A stretch of 64,000 bases of DNA, taken from Sphingosinicella ginsenosidimutans (GTDB lineage Bacteria > Pseudomonadota > Alphaproteobacteria > Sphingomonadales > Sphingomonadaceae). Positions 57,066 to 64,000 of this stretch are shown here, in pieces. The stretch is taken from assembly GCF_007995055.1 (NCBI RefSeq), contig NZ_VOQQ01000001.1:1364001-1428000 (forward strand). Reading direction: 5' to 3'. A program made the translations under genes and the position numbers. Numbering within the stretch: position 1 is the stretch's first letter; each line of letters opens with the position of its first letter. Below the pieces are notes generated by a model, which saw only the letters and a list, made by a program, of their open reading frames with translations, was not told the origin of the DNA and did no database searches.

Positions 57066-57998
57066 TTGGGCGACTGGACCACCTCCACCGATCCGCTGCT
57101 GCTCAGGATCGCCGCGACGACCGTCGCGACCCCGGATCTCGACGCGAGCGAAGCCGATTATGCGCGGTGGCTCGGCTACCGGACGATCGAGCGCGGCACC
57201 GTCGACGCGGCGCTTGCCGAAAGCTGGGGCACGCCGGCGGCGGCGGGCGAGCGGACCTGCGTCCTGGTGCCGGCCGGGGAGGACGATGTGTTCATGCGGC
57301 TGGTCGAGGCCCCTGCGGTGCCCGGATACCGGCCGCTGACGACCTTCGGCTGGAACGCCTTCGAGATCATCGTCGATGATGTCCACACGCTCGCGGCGCA
57401 GCTCGCGGAGTCGGGCTTTCGCCATCTCGGCGGCCCGCGCGCGCTGCAGTTCATGCCGTCGATCGTGGCCATGCAGGTGGCTGGGCGCGCCGGTGAATGC
57501 CTCTATTTCACGATGGAAAGCGGCGATCGCGCGACGTCGATCCTTCCGCCGCCGAGCGGCTTTGTCGGCCGCACCTTCATCGTCGTCGCCGCGGGCGAGG
57601 ATTTTCCGACGATGCTACGCTGGTATGTGGACCGCTTCGCGCTTCGCGAGCGCCCGGTTCGGCAGAGCAGGGTGGAGATCATCCAGCAGGCGCAGGGGCT
57701 GGGTCCGGACGAGACGATCGAGCTCAGCGCCATCGGAATGCGCGAGCGCGGCAACCTGATCGAGCTGGACGGCTACCCGACAGGCCCGAACAGGATCGCC
57801 GCGCCGCGCCCGCGCGCGCCGGGGCACCTGCCCCCCGGCAATGCAATGGTGAGCATCGAGATCGCCGATCTCGAACCGCATGCGGCGCTGGCGCTGACGC
57901 CGCCCTCGCGCCGCGCCGGCGCCCCCTATAACGGCCGTCGCGCCTTCACCCTGCGCGGCCCGGCAGGTGAGCTGATCGAGTTGATCGAGACGGAATAA
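57066..57998 (+). CDS. VOC-superfamily (glyoxalase/dioxygenase-like) protein, two-domain
   Basis: The 310-residue protein has two VOC-like halves: LRIAATTVATPDLDASEADYARWLGYRTIERG with NAFEIIVDDVHTLAAQLAESGFRHLGGP, and FVGRTFIVVAAGEDFPTMLRWYVDRFAL, ending AFTLRGPAGELIELIE. Metal ligands (His/Glu) are not all clear, so enzyme type is uncertain. TTG 57066 follows AAAGGAA; an upstream TTG at 57030 is less likely. It is single in its unit between two operator sites. Confidence 0.75.
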   Translation: MGDWTTSTDPLLLRIAATTVATPDLDASEADYARWLGYRTIERGTVDAALAESWGTPAAAGERTCVLVPAGEDDVFMRLVEAPAVPGYRPLTTFGWNAFEIIVDDVHTLAAQLAESGFRHLGGPRALQFMPSIVAMQVAGRAGECLYFTMESGDRATSILPPPSGFVGRTFIVVAAGEDFPTMLRWYVDRFALRERPVRQSRVEIIQQAQGLGPDETIELSAIGMRERGNLIELDGYPTGPNRIAAPRPRAPGHLPPGNAMVSIEIADLEPHAALALTPPSRRAGAPYNGRRAFTLRGPAGELIELIETE

Positions 57999-58017
57999 TT
58001 GTATTATAACTAGGACA
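57998..58017 (+). promoter_or_regulatory. operator-like element, site F
   Basis: ATTGTATTATAACTAGGACA, a weaker copy, overlaps the VOC gene stop by one base and lies 28 bases before the second methyltransferase start. Confidence 0.55.
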
Positions 58018-58045
58018 TAAAAACAGCGGCACAGGAGGCCTGGAC

Positions 58046-59167
58046 ATGAAGGTTCGCGATCTTGATCACGCGGTGTTGCCCCGCGCCACCGCCGAAGAGC
58101 GCAGCCGTCAGGGCGCCGTAGTCGCGCTGCGGCGCCTGCTCAATCGCCATGTCCGGCCGCGCAATGTCGAGGTGTTCGACAGCGAGGCGGCGCCGGCCTT
58201 CCGCGAATTGCACGGCCGCGCCCCGCAATCCCCCGCGGAGGTCCAGCAGGCCTTCCTGCTCTCGCCGAGCTATCGCCTGTGGAGCGCGACCAACCGCGCG
58301 GCCCAGGAAATGATCTGGGTTTCGGTCGGCGAGCCGGTCTATCGCGATCTCGATCGCATGACCGAGGCGACGCGCGAACTGGTCGAGGCGCCTGAAAAGC
58401 TCGGAAGCCTCAATCTCGATGCCGCCTACGATCCGTCGCCGGAGGTGGCGGGGGTCGACATCCATCTCCAGCCGGGCGGCTATGCCTTCGATCGCGGCGG
58501 CTATGACGTGGCTGCCGGCGCGCTCTACGAATGCGGCGGCAATGTCTTCTCCTTCGGGCAGGGAATCGGCCGCGGCGACAGCAAGGCGGGCGTCGTCGTG
58601 CGGTTGCTCGACGAGGCGTTCGGCGGCTTCCGGCCGAAGAAGATCCTCGACATCGGCTGCTCGGCGGGGGCTGCGTCGGCCGCTTATGCGGACCATTTCC
58701 CCGATGCCGAGGTTCACGCGATCGACATCGGCAGCGCGATGCTGCGCTATGCCCATGCCCGCGCGGAATCGCTCGGCGTCGCCGTGCATTTCCACCAGAT
58801 GGACGCCGCCGCCATGGCGTTCGACGACGAAAGCTTCGATCTCGTCGTGTCGCACAATCTCATGCATGAGATCGGGGAGGAGAAGCGCCGGGCGATGATC
58901 CGCGAATCACGCCGCGTCGCGAAGCCCGGGGGCGTCGTGATCCACCAGGACGTCGCCATCCGTAACCTGCCGACGATCGTCCACGAGGTCGAGCGCGACT
59001 GGGACACGCACTTCAACGGCGAGGTCCACTGGAACACCTATCAGACGGCCGACCTGATCGCGGACATGCGTGCGGCCGGCTTCGGCGAGACGATCGTCGA
59101 GCATGATCTCGCGGCGATCCACGGCGCCAATCGCTGGTATGCGATCAGCGGACGCAAGCCCGCCTGA
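58046..59167 (+). CDS. class I SAM-dependent methyltransferase with long N-terminal domain, paralogue 2
   Basis: The 373-residue protein has about 195 residues before the SAM fold, then ILDIGCSAGAASAAYADHFPDAEVHAIDIG, FDLVVSHNLMHEI and RRVAKPGGVVIHQDV. The N-terminal part shares SYRLWS...AAQEMIWVSVGEPV and VDIHLQPGGY with the protein at 44885, so both are one uncommon family. Its stop overlaps the start of a small helical gene as TGATG. The ATG follows AGGAGG. Confidence 0.87.
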   Translation: MKVRDLDHAVLPRATAEERSRQGAVVALRRLLNRHVRPRNVEVFDSEAAPAFRELHGRAPQSPAEVQQAFLLSPSYRLWSATNRAAQEMIWVSVGEPVYRDLDRMTEATRELVEAPEKLGSLNLDAAYDPSPEVAGVDIHLQPGGYAFDRGGYDVAAGALYECGGNVFSFGQGIGRGDSKAGVVVRLLDEAFGGFRPKKILDIGCSAGAASAAYADHFPDAEVHAIDIGSAMLRYAHARAESLGVAVHFHQMDAAAMAFDDESFDLVVSHNLMHEIGEEKRRAMIRESRRVAKPGGVVIHQDVAIRNLPTIVHEVERDWDTHFNGEVHWNTYQTADLIADMRAAGFGETIVEHDLAAIHGANRWYAISGRKPA

Positions 59168-59475
59168 TGACCAGCTCCGTCGAAGCGCTCTCGCAGCTTA
59201 TCGCGACCGCCCGCGGCAACCGGCCGCAAAGCCTCGCCTCGCGCGAGGCGGAGGAGGTGCTGAACGTCACGCTCGCGCTGCTGATCGAGCTCGCGGTCTC
59301 CAACGACCGGATCGACCGGCTCGAGCGACTGGTTGCCGAGCTCCGCGGCGAGCCGGTCGAGGCGCTGCGCGACCTGCGTTACGACGGGGAAGTCGCCGAG
59401 GAGCGCCAGGCGGCGACCGACGCCCTGCTGATGCGCGCGCTGCGGATCATGCTCGACCCGCGCGGGCAGGACTGA
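59167..59475 (+). CDS. small helical protein, paralogue 2, unknown function
   Basis: The 102-residue protein is mostly helical (LNVTLALLIELAVSNDRIDRLERLVAELRGEP) and resembles the protein at 52549 in this segment. It is translationally coupled to the methyltransferase by a TGATG overlap. Both small proteins lie next to large enzymes in the same regulon. No family is known to me. Confidence 0.65.
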   Translation: MTSSVEALSQLIATARGNRPQSLASREAEEVLNVTLALLIELAVSNDRIDRLERLVAELRGEPVEALRDLRYDGEVAEERQAATDALLMRALRIMLDPRGQD

Positions 59476-59481
59476 CCTTCG

Positions 59482-60408
59482 TCAGCCCTGCTGCGCCCGC
59501 CAGTTGTCGACGAGCTGGCCCGCGGTCGCGAACCAGGCCTCGGGACGGGCCGCGATTCGGCCCAGCAGCGCTTCGAATGCGTCCATGCGATAGGGCAGGC
59601 CGGTGATGTAGGGCGTGAGCGTCAGCGGCAGCACGCGCCCGCCATATTGGGTCGATTCCGCCGCCAGCCAGTCGAACGCGTCCTCCACCTGTCGGGCGAC
59701 GCTGTCCATCGATTGCTGCTGCACCGCGATCAGCTGGCGATCCGAAAGCTCGTGGTTGAACGGCAGGCTGACGATCGTGCCAGCGGACGTCGTCGCGACG
59801 TAAGGCAGGTCGTCATTCACCCAGTCGCACATATAGTCGAACCCAGCCTCGACCAGCAGGCGCGGGGTGTTCCAGCTCTGCGAGCGTGCGATCGACTGCC
59901 AGCCGCGCGGACGGCTTCCGATCGCGGCGGCGAGCGTGTCGCGCGCCTTCTCGATCAGCGCGCGCTCCTCTTCTTCGGGAAGGCCGGTCGCGATCGTACC
60001 GTTCATGTCGGTCGAATGGGCGATGATCTCGTGGCCGCCGGCGCGGATGTCGGCGATGATCGTGGGATAGCGCTCGGCGATCGCCGCATTGACCGCGACG
60101 GTGACGCCGACGCCCGCCTTTGCGAAGGCGTCGAGCAGCCGATAGAAGCCGACCCGCGTCCCATATTCGCGCGCTGTATAATGGCGGTAGTCGGGATAGG
60201 GCGTCTGCATGTGGCCCGGCGCCCGGAACGGCTTGTCCGACGGCACGATCGGAAACCATTCGAGGTTGACCAGCACGGCGACCGCGACGGCCTTGCCGTC
60301 CGGCCAGGCGACCGGCCTGCGCGTCGGCATCGGCGAGGCGGCATAGAGGTCATGGTCCATGCCCAGGCGGCGCCTGGGATATTCCAGATAGGCGGGATCG
60401 AGGCTCAT
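59482..60408 (-). CDS. NodB-fold polysaccharide deacetylase/allantoinase-like hydrolase
   Basis: The 308-residue protein has the NodB/PuuE pattern: VAVAVLVNLEWFP, RVGFYRLLDAFAKAGVGVTVAVNAAIAERYP, AGGHEIIAHSTDMNG with the His-x4-His pair, and GWQSIARSQSWNTPRLLVEAGFDYMCDW. There is no signal peptide, so it is cytoplasmic and more like PuuE allantoinase and cyclic amide hydrolases than chitin deacetylase. It overlaps the upstream gene by four bases. Confidence 0.85.
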   Translation of the reverse strand: MSLDPAYLEYPRRRLGMDHDLYAASPMPTRRPVAWPDGKAVAVAVLVNLEWFPIVPSDKPFRAPGHMQTPYPDYRHYTAREYGTRVGFYRLLDAFAKAGVGVTVAVNAAIAERYPTIIADIRAGGHEIIAHSTDMNGTIATGLPEEEERALIEKARDTLAAAIGSRPRGWQSIARSQSWNTPRLLVEAGFDYMCDWVNDDLPYVATTSAGTIVSLPFNHELSDRQLIAVQQQSMDSVARQVEDAFDWLAAESTQYGGRVLPLTLTPYITGLPYRMDAFEALLGRIAARPEAWFATAGQLVDNWRAQQG

Positions 60409-61331
60409 GCGTCGGCCTTTGCGTAACGGGAGGCGTCGGCGGCGACGGCGTCATAGCCGTTCGCCAGGAAATGATCGGCGATGTCGCCGGAGCGAGTGAT
60501 CCAGGCCCGGCCGTCTGCGGCGATGTGGCGGAGCACCTCCTCGAACGGGCCGATCCGGTGCGGCTGGCCGATCAGATAGGAATGGAGGGGAATGCACATG
60601 ACGGTGCCGTTGCTTTCCCCTTCCGCGGCGAGGCGGTCATATTGGCGGATCAGCGTTTCGGCATATTCGCGCGGGCTCATATTGTAGACGAAGAAGCCGT
60701 AATGATCGTTGACCTCGATGCTGTAGGGCATCGACACGAGCCGCCCGCTCTTCACATGGACCGGCGCCGGCTGATCGTCATGATAGAGATCGCAGGTATA
60801 GGTCATGCCATATTCGGCGATGAGATCGAGCGTGCGCGGCGTGTGGGTGAGGGCGGGGGCGAGCCAGCCCTTGATCGTCTGCCCGGTCGCCTCGCGGACG
60901 GTGCGGATCGAATCCTCGATGATCGCGCGCTCCTGCGCCTCGTCCATGCCGTAGCTGTAGCGGGTGTTATAGATGCCGTGGCTGAAGAACTCCCAGCCGC
61001 GGTCATTGGCGTCGGCGACGACTTCGGGATGATGCTGGCACAGCGCGACCGAGAGCGAGACCGAGCCCTTGAAGCCGTGCTTTTCCATCACCTCGGCCAT
61101 CCGCCAGTGGCCGACCCGGTTGGCATAGTCGCGATGGCCATAGCCGACCACGTCGGGATGCGGCCGCGGCCAGCTCTTGCGCTGCGGATTGGCCGGCGGA
61201 TCGATCTCGTAAAATTCGAGATTGGGTGACACCCAGACCGCGACCGCCTTGCCGTTCGGCCATTCGATCCGGGCGCGGTCGCGATAGGGCCGGAAATCGT
61301 AAAGGCCGGGATCGGCCGCGCCTTCGTTCAT
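60405..61331 (-). CDS. second NodB-fold hydrolase, allantoinase-like
   Basis: The 308-residue protein is a paralogue of its neighbour: KAVAVWVSPNLEFYEID, RVGHWRMAEVMEKHGFKGSVSLSVALCQHHPEV, GWEFFSHGIYNTRYSYGMD and GWLAPALTHTPRTLDLIAEYGMTYTCDLYHDDQP. The first His of the usual GHE motif is Trp here (GWE), so metal binding is doubtful; metal-free PuuE-like catalysis remains possible. The two may act as a pair or on successive substrates. Confidence 0.84.
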   Translation of the reverse strand: MNEGAADPGLYDFRPYRDRARIEWPNGKAVAVWVSPNLEFYEIDPPANPQRKSWPRPHPDVVGYGHRDYANRVGHWRMAEVMEKHGFKGSVSLSVALCQHHPEVVADANDRGWEFFSHGIYNTRYSYGMDEAQERAIIEDSIRTVREATGQTIKGWLAPALTHTPRTLDLIAEYGMTYTCDLYHDDQPAPVHVKSGRLVSMPYSIEVNDHYGFFVYNMSPREYAETLIRQYDRLAAEGESNGTVMCIPLHSYLIGQPHRIGPFEEVLRHIAADGRAWITRSGDIADHFLANGYDAVAADASRYAKADA

Positions 61332-62008
61332 TGCCGCGCCTCCAGCCAGTCGATCACCGACTGGACCGGCTCGACATCGGCATATTTGAGCTGGAGATCG
61401 GTGAGGTTCGCGAAATGATAGCTTTCATGCTTGTCGGCGCAGGTCTCGATCGGGACGATCGTGCGGTAGCCGTGGCTCAGCGCCTCGACCGCGGTCGCGC
61501 GCACGCAGCCGGAGGTCGATCCGCCGGTCACCACCACCGTGTCGACCTTGTGCCAGACGAGATAGCTTGCCAGCGGCGTCTCGAAGAAGGCCGAGGGCAT
61601 TCGCTTGGTGAAGGTGAGGTCGCCCTCCTGGATGTCGCAACGCGGATCGTAGGCGTGGCGCTCGCTGTCATATTTGATGTTCTGGAGCGAATCGGGCGTG
61701 TCGGTCCGCGTGCCCCAGACGCCTGCGTCCGCGGCGTCCTCCTTGTAGGCGACGCGCGACCAGATCACCGGCATCCCCGCAGCGCGCGCGAGGCGCGAGA
61801 TGATGTTGATATATTCGATCTGCCGCGGGTCGGTCTCATAGGCGGTCTTGAACAGGTCGAGCCGCGTATAGGCCTGCTGAAGGTCGACATTGACGATCGC
61901 GAGCTTCTCGCCGAACCCGAACTTGTTGCGGGCCGGATTGGCCATCACCGCCTCGAACAGCTCGCGCGCGGTCTTGTCTTCGCGGATCATCTTGGTGCCG
62001 AGAGTCAT
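61328..62008 (-). CDS. isochorismatase-family cysteine hydrolase, N-carbamoylsarcosine amidase-like
   Basis: The 226-residue protein has the catalytic triad Asp42 (NVDLQQAYT), Lys135 (FTKRMPSAFF) and Cys168 (GGSTSGCVRATAVEAL). The TSGCVRAT stretch is close to N-carbamoylsarcosine amidohydrolase. The family hydrolyses amide or carbamoyl C-N bonds. Its ATG overlaps the stop of the HMG-CoA-lyase-like gene (TGATG), and its stop overlaps the next start. Confidence 0.9.
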   Translation of the reverse strand: MTLGTKMIREDKTARELFEAVMANPARNKFGFGEKLAIVNVDLQQAYTRLDLFKTAYETDPRQIEYINIISRLARAAGMPVIWSRVAYKEDAADAGVWGTRTDTPDSLQNIKYDSERHAYDPRCDIQEGDLTFTKRMPSAFFETPLASYLVWHKVDTVVVTGGSTSGCVRATAVEALSHGYRTIVPIETCADKHESYHFANLTDLQLKYADVEPVQSVIDWLEARQ

Positions 62009-62961
62009 CAAATGGTCTCCAGTGGGATCGAAGCCGGCTCCGGGACGAATCCAAGCGGCAGGCCGGCATCCGGGGTGAAGCCGTAGAGCGGTTCGCCGGG
62101 CAGCGCGTCCGCGAGAATGCGACGCACGCCGAGCAATTCTTCGAGATCGATGCCGGTGCGAAGCCCCATCGCCTGCAGCATGAAGACGAGATCCTCGGTG
62201 ACGACATTGCCGCTGGCGCCGGGCGCGAAGGGGCAACCTCCGATGCCGCCGAGCGAACTGTCGATCGTCTCGATGTCCATCTCCAGCGCCGCGAGCACGT
62301 TGGCGAGGCCGAGGCCGCGCGTATTGTGCAGATGGATGCCGGTCAGCGCGTTGGCGCCGACGACCCCGCGCACTTCCCTGATCATCTCCTTGACGGCGCG
62401 GGGATCGGCATAGCCGGTCGTATCCGACAGGCCGACCTCGTCGCAGCCGGCGGCCATCAGCTGCTCGGCGAGTCTCAGGATCTGGCGCAGCGGGATCGCG
62501 CCTTCGATCGTGCAGCCGAAAACGGTCGAGAGGCTGCCCTCGAAATGCGGACGCTTCGCCCTTGGCTGCGCCGCGATCAGGGTGGCGATCGCCGCCGCTT
62601 CGGCAAGCACCTGGCCATGGCTGCGGCGCAGGTTCGCCATGCTGTGCGATTCGGAGACCGAGAGGGGCAGGGTGATCTTGTCCGCGCCCGCCTCGATCGC
62701 CGCCTCGGCGCCGCGCAGGTTGGGCACCAGCACCGCGACCGTCAGGCCGGGAATGGTCTTGGCGAAGGCGACGATTTCGGCGGTGTCGGCCAGCTGCGGC
62801 AGCAGCGTCGCGGGGACGAAGCTGCCGACTTCGATCTCGCGAACGCCGGCGGCGGCCTCGGCGGCGATCCACGCCTTTTTCGCCTCCGTCGGCATGACCG
62901 CGGAGATGCTCTGGAGACCGTCGCGCGGGCCCACTTCGCTGATCAGAATATCGGTCCGCAT
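62008..62961 (-). CDS. hydroxymethylglutaryl-CoA lyase-like TIM-barrel enzyme
   Basis: The 317-residue protein has the DRE-TIM motifs of HMG-CoA lyases: EVGPRDGLQ near the start, EVGSFV, GCTIEG, GCDEVGLSDTTGYADP, HLHNTRGLGLANVLAALE and GGIGGCPFAPGASGNVVTEDL with the C-terminal flexible cysteine loop. Members cleave HMG-CoA or related 3-hydroxy-3-methyl-acyl-CoAs such as citramalyl-CoA. First gene of a four-gene minus-strand unit under site G. The ATG follows AGAGG. Confidence 0.92.
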   Translation of the reverse strand: MRTDILISEVGPRDGLQSISAVMPTEAKKAWIAAEAAAGVREIEVGSFVPATLLPQLADTAEIVAFAKTIPGLTVAVLVPNLRGAEAAIEAGADKITLPLSVSESHSMANLRRSHGQVLAEAAAIATLIAAQPRAKRPHFEGSLSTVFGCTIEGAIPLRQILRLAEQLMAAGCDEVGLSDTTGYADPRAVKEMIREVRGVVGANALTGIHLHNTRGLGLANVLAALEMDIETIDSSLGGIGGCPFAPGASGNVVTEDLVFMLQAMGLRTGIDLEELLGVRRILADALPGEPLYGFTPDAGLPLGFVPEPASIPLETI

Positions 62962-62981
62962 CAAACCTCTGCTTGCTTTAT

Positions 62982-63001
62982 TGTCATATATCTATATCAA
63001 A
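62982..63001 (-). promoter_or_regulatory. operator-like element, site G
   Basis: Read on the minus strand, TTTGATATAGATATATGACA matches the best copy at all but one base. It lies 20 bases before the HMG-CoA-lyase-like start and 50 bases before the divergent CoA-transferase start. Confidence 0.68.
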
Positions 63002-63051
63002 TCACCGGACGTTGTCGAGACATGGCGGCGCGATAAAGCGGAAAGCCGGGG

Positions 63052-64000
63052 ATGATGGATCCATTGCCACTTGAGGGGCTCAAGGTCGTCGAATTCACGC
63101 ATATGGTCATGGGCCCGTCGGTCGGGCTCATCCTCGGCGATCTGGGCGCCGACGTGGTGAAGGTCGAGCCGGAGGGTGGGGATCATACCCGCCGGCTTCT
63201 CGGCTCGGGCGCCGGTTATTTCCCGATGTTCAACCGCAACAAGCGCAGCATCTGCCTCGATCTCAAGAGCGAGGCCGGCAACGCCGCTGCCCGCCGCCTG
63301 GTCGAAGAGGCGGACGTGATGATCGAGAATTTCCGCCCCGGCGCGCTGGCAAAGATCGGGCTGGGGCCGGATGCGTTCGCCGAGAGCAACCCGCGGCTCA
63401 TCTATTGCAGCGCCAAGGGATTCCTGGCGGGTCCCTATGAGAACCGGACGGCGCTCGACGAGGTCGCGCAGATGATGGGCGGCCTTGCCTATATGACCGG
63501 CCCGCCGGGACGCCCGTTGCGCGCGGGGGCATCGGTGATCGACATTGCCGGCGGCATGTTCGGGGTGATCGGCATCCTCGCCGCGATCGAGCGGCGCCAC
63601 CGCACCGGCCGGGGCGGCCATGTCAAATGCTCGCTGTTCGAGACGACAGCGTTCCTCGTTGGCCAGCATATGGCGCAAAAGGCGGTCACCGGCACGCCGG
63701 CCGCGCCGATGCCGGCGCGCGTCTCCGCATGGGCCGTCTATGACGTGTTCGAGACGGCCCGGCCCGATGAGCAATTGTTCGTCGGCGTGGTCAGCGACGG
63801 CCAATGGGCTGCGTTCTGCGAGGCGCTCGGCCTCGACGAGTTCGGGAGAGATCCCGCGCTTGCCCTCAACAACGATCGGGTTCTCCAGCGCGACCGCATC
63901 ATCCCGGTCCTGCGCGAGCTCTTCGCCGGGATGACGCGCGACGAGCTGATCGATCGGCTCAGCGCGATCTCCCTTCCCTTCGCGCCGATCACGCGGCCGG
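63052..64000 (+). CDS. CaiB/BaiF (class III) CoA-transferase (3' part cut by window edge)
   Basis: About 316 codons are in the window and the frame is open to the end. The N-terminus PLEGLKVVEFTHMVMGPSVGLILGDLGADVVKVEPEGGDHTRR, then FNRNKRSICLDLKSEAGNAAARRLVEEADVMIENFRPGAL, is typical of the family. A candidate catalytic Asp (about residue 136, ALDEVAQMMGG) is present. It moves CoA from a donor thioester to an organic acid. Divergent from the lyase gene; the pair lyase plus CoA-transferase is common in citramalate- or itaconate-type routes. Confidence 0.92.
   Translation, partial: MMDPLPLEGLKVVEFTHMVMGPSVGLILGDLGADVVKVEPEGGDHTRRLLGSGAGYFPMFNRNKRSICLDLKSEAGNAAARRLVEEADVMIENFRPGALAKIGLGPDAFAESNPRLIYCSAKGFLAGPYENRTALDEVAQMMGGLAYMTGPPGRPLRAGASVIDIAGGMFGVIGILAAIERRHRTGRGGHVKCSLFETTAFLVGQHMAQKAVTGTPAAPMPARVSAWAVYDVFETARPDEQLFVGVVSDGQWAAFCEALGLDEFGRDPALALNNDRVLQRDRIIPVLRELFAGMTRDELIDRLSAISLPFAPITRP

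Overview
The window looks like a chromosomal segment of a GC-rich alphaproteobacterium of the order Sphingomonadales. This rests on gene order and content: the run tRNA-Phe / yacG / RNase E-G-like / Maf / infA, the run BolA / J-domain protein / cobS / cobT, an H+-pyrophosphatase, and a TonB-dependent receptor beside a catabolic cluster. Genus cannot be fixed from the sequence alone. Almost every base is coding. No insertion sequence, prophage, CRISPR array or rRNA operon was seen, and no gene-free stretch exceeds 300 bases.

Left part (1-5.5 kb): nucleotide-sugar genes (a sugar epimerase cut by the window edge, a UDP-sugar dehydrogenase, galE), a small secreted/membrane protein, an M48 metalloprotease and a PPP-family phosphoesterase. 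From 6.1 to 17.9 kb lies a tight three-gene operon: a TpsB outer-membrane pore, a 2259-residue glycine-rich TpsA exoprotein, and a secreted TPR-CHAT protein with an intact His-Cys dyad. The genes overlap by 4 and 11 bases.

The middle (17.9-36.9 kb) is mostly housekeeping: OsmC, tRNA-Phe, yacG, an RNase E/G-like protein, Maf, infA, an S9 peptidase, hppA, thiL, nusB, an epoxide-hydrolase-like protein, pirin, BolA, a J-domain protein, cobST, a PKHD dioxygenase, rpmB, tadA and a CorC/HlyC-type protein. A 23-bp imperfect inverted repeat sits between nusB and thiL and leaves thiL without an ordinary start codon. At 37-40.3 kb, a PurD-like ATP-grasp enzyme stands opposite a heme-oxygenase-like oxidase and a methyltransferase, a set that resembles a small-molecule pathway.

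The right part (about 41-64 kb) is a catabolic locus of five or more transcription units. It encodes a TonB receptor, an MFS carrier, an FAD monooxygenase, a maleate-isomerase-like protein, an aldehyde dehydrogenase, an FAD dehydrogenase, an odd alpha/beta hydrolase, an OYE/dienoyl-CoA-reductase-like flavoenzyme, an SDR, a VOC protein, two NodB-fold hydrolases, a carbamoylsarcosinase-like amidase, an HMG-CoA-lyase-like enzyme and a CoA-transferase. It also holds two paralogous methyltransferases, two related small helical proteins and a GntR/HutC regulator. An AT-rich element near TTTGATATAGAAATATGACA recurs at seven promoter regions of this locus, including the regulator's own, and marks it as one regulon. 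The substrate is unknown. The hydrolases suggest C-N bond cleavage, and the lyase and CoA-transferase suggest a CoA-thioester end stage.
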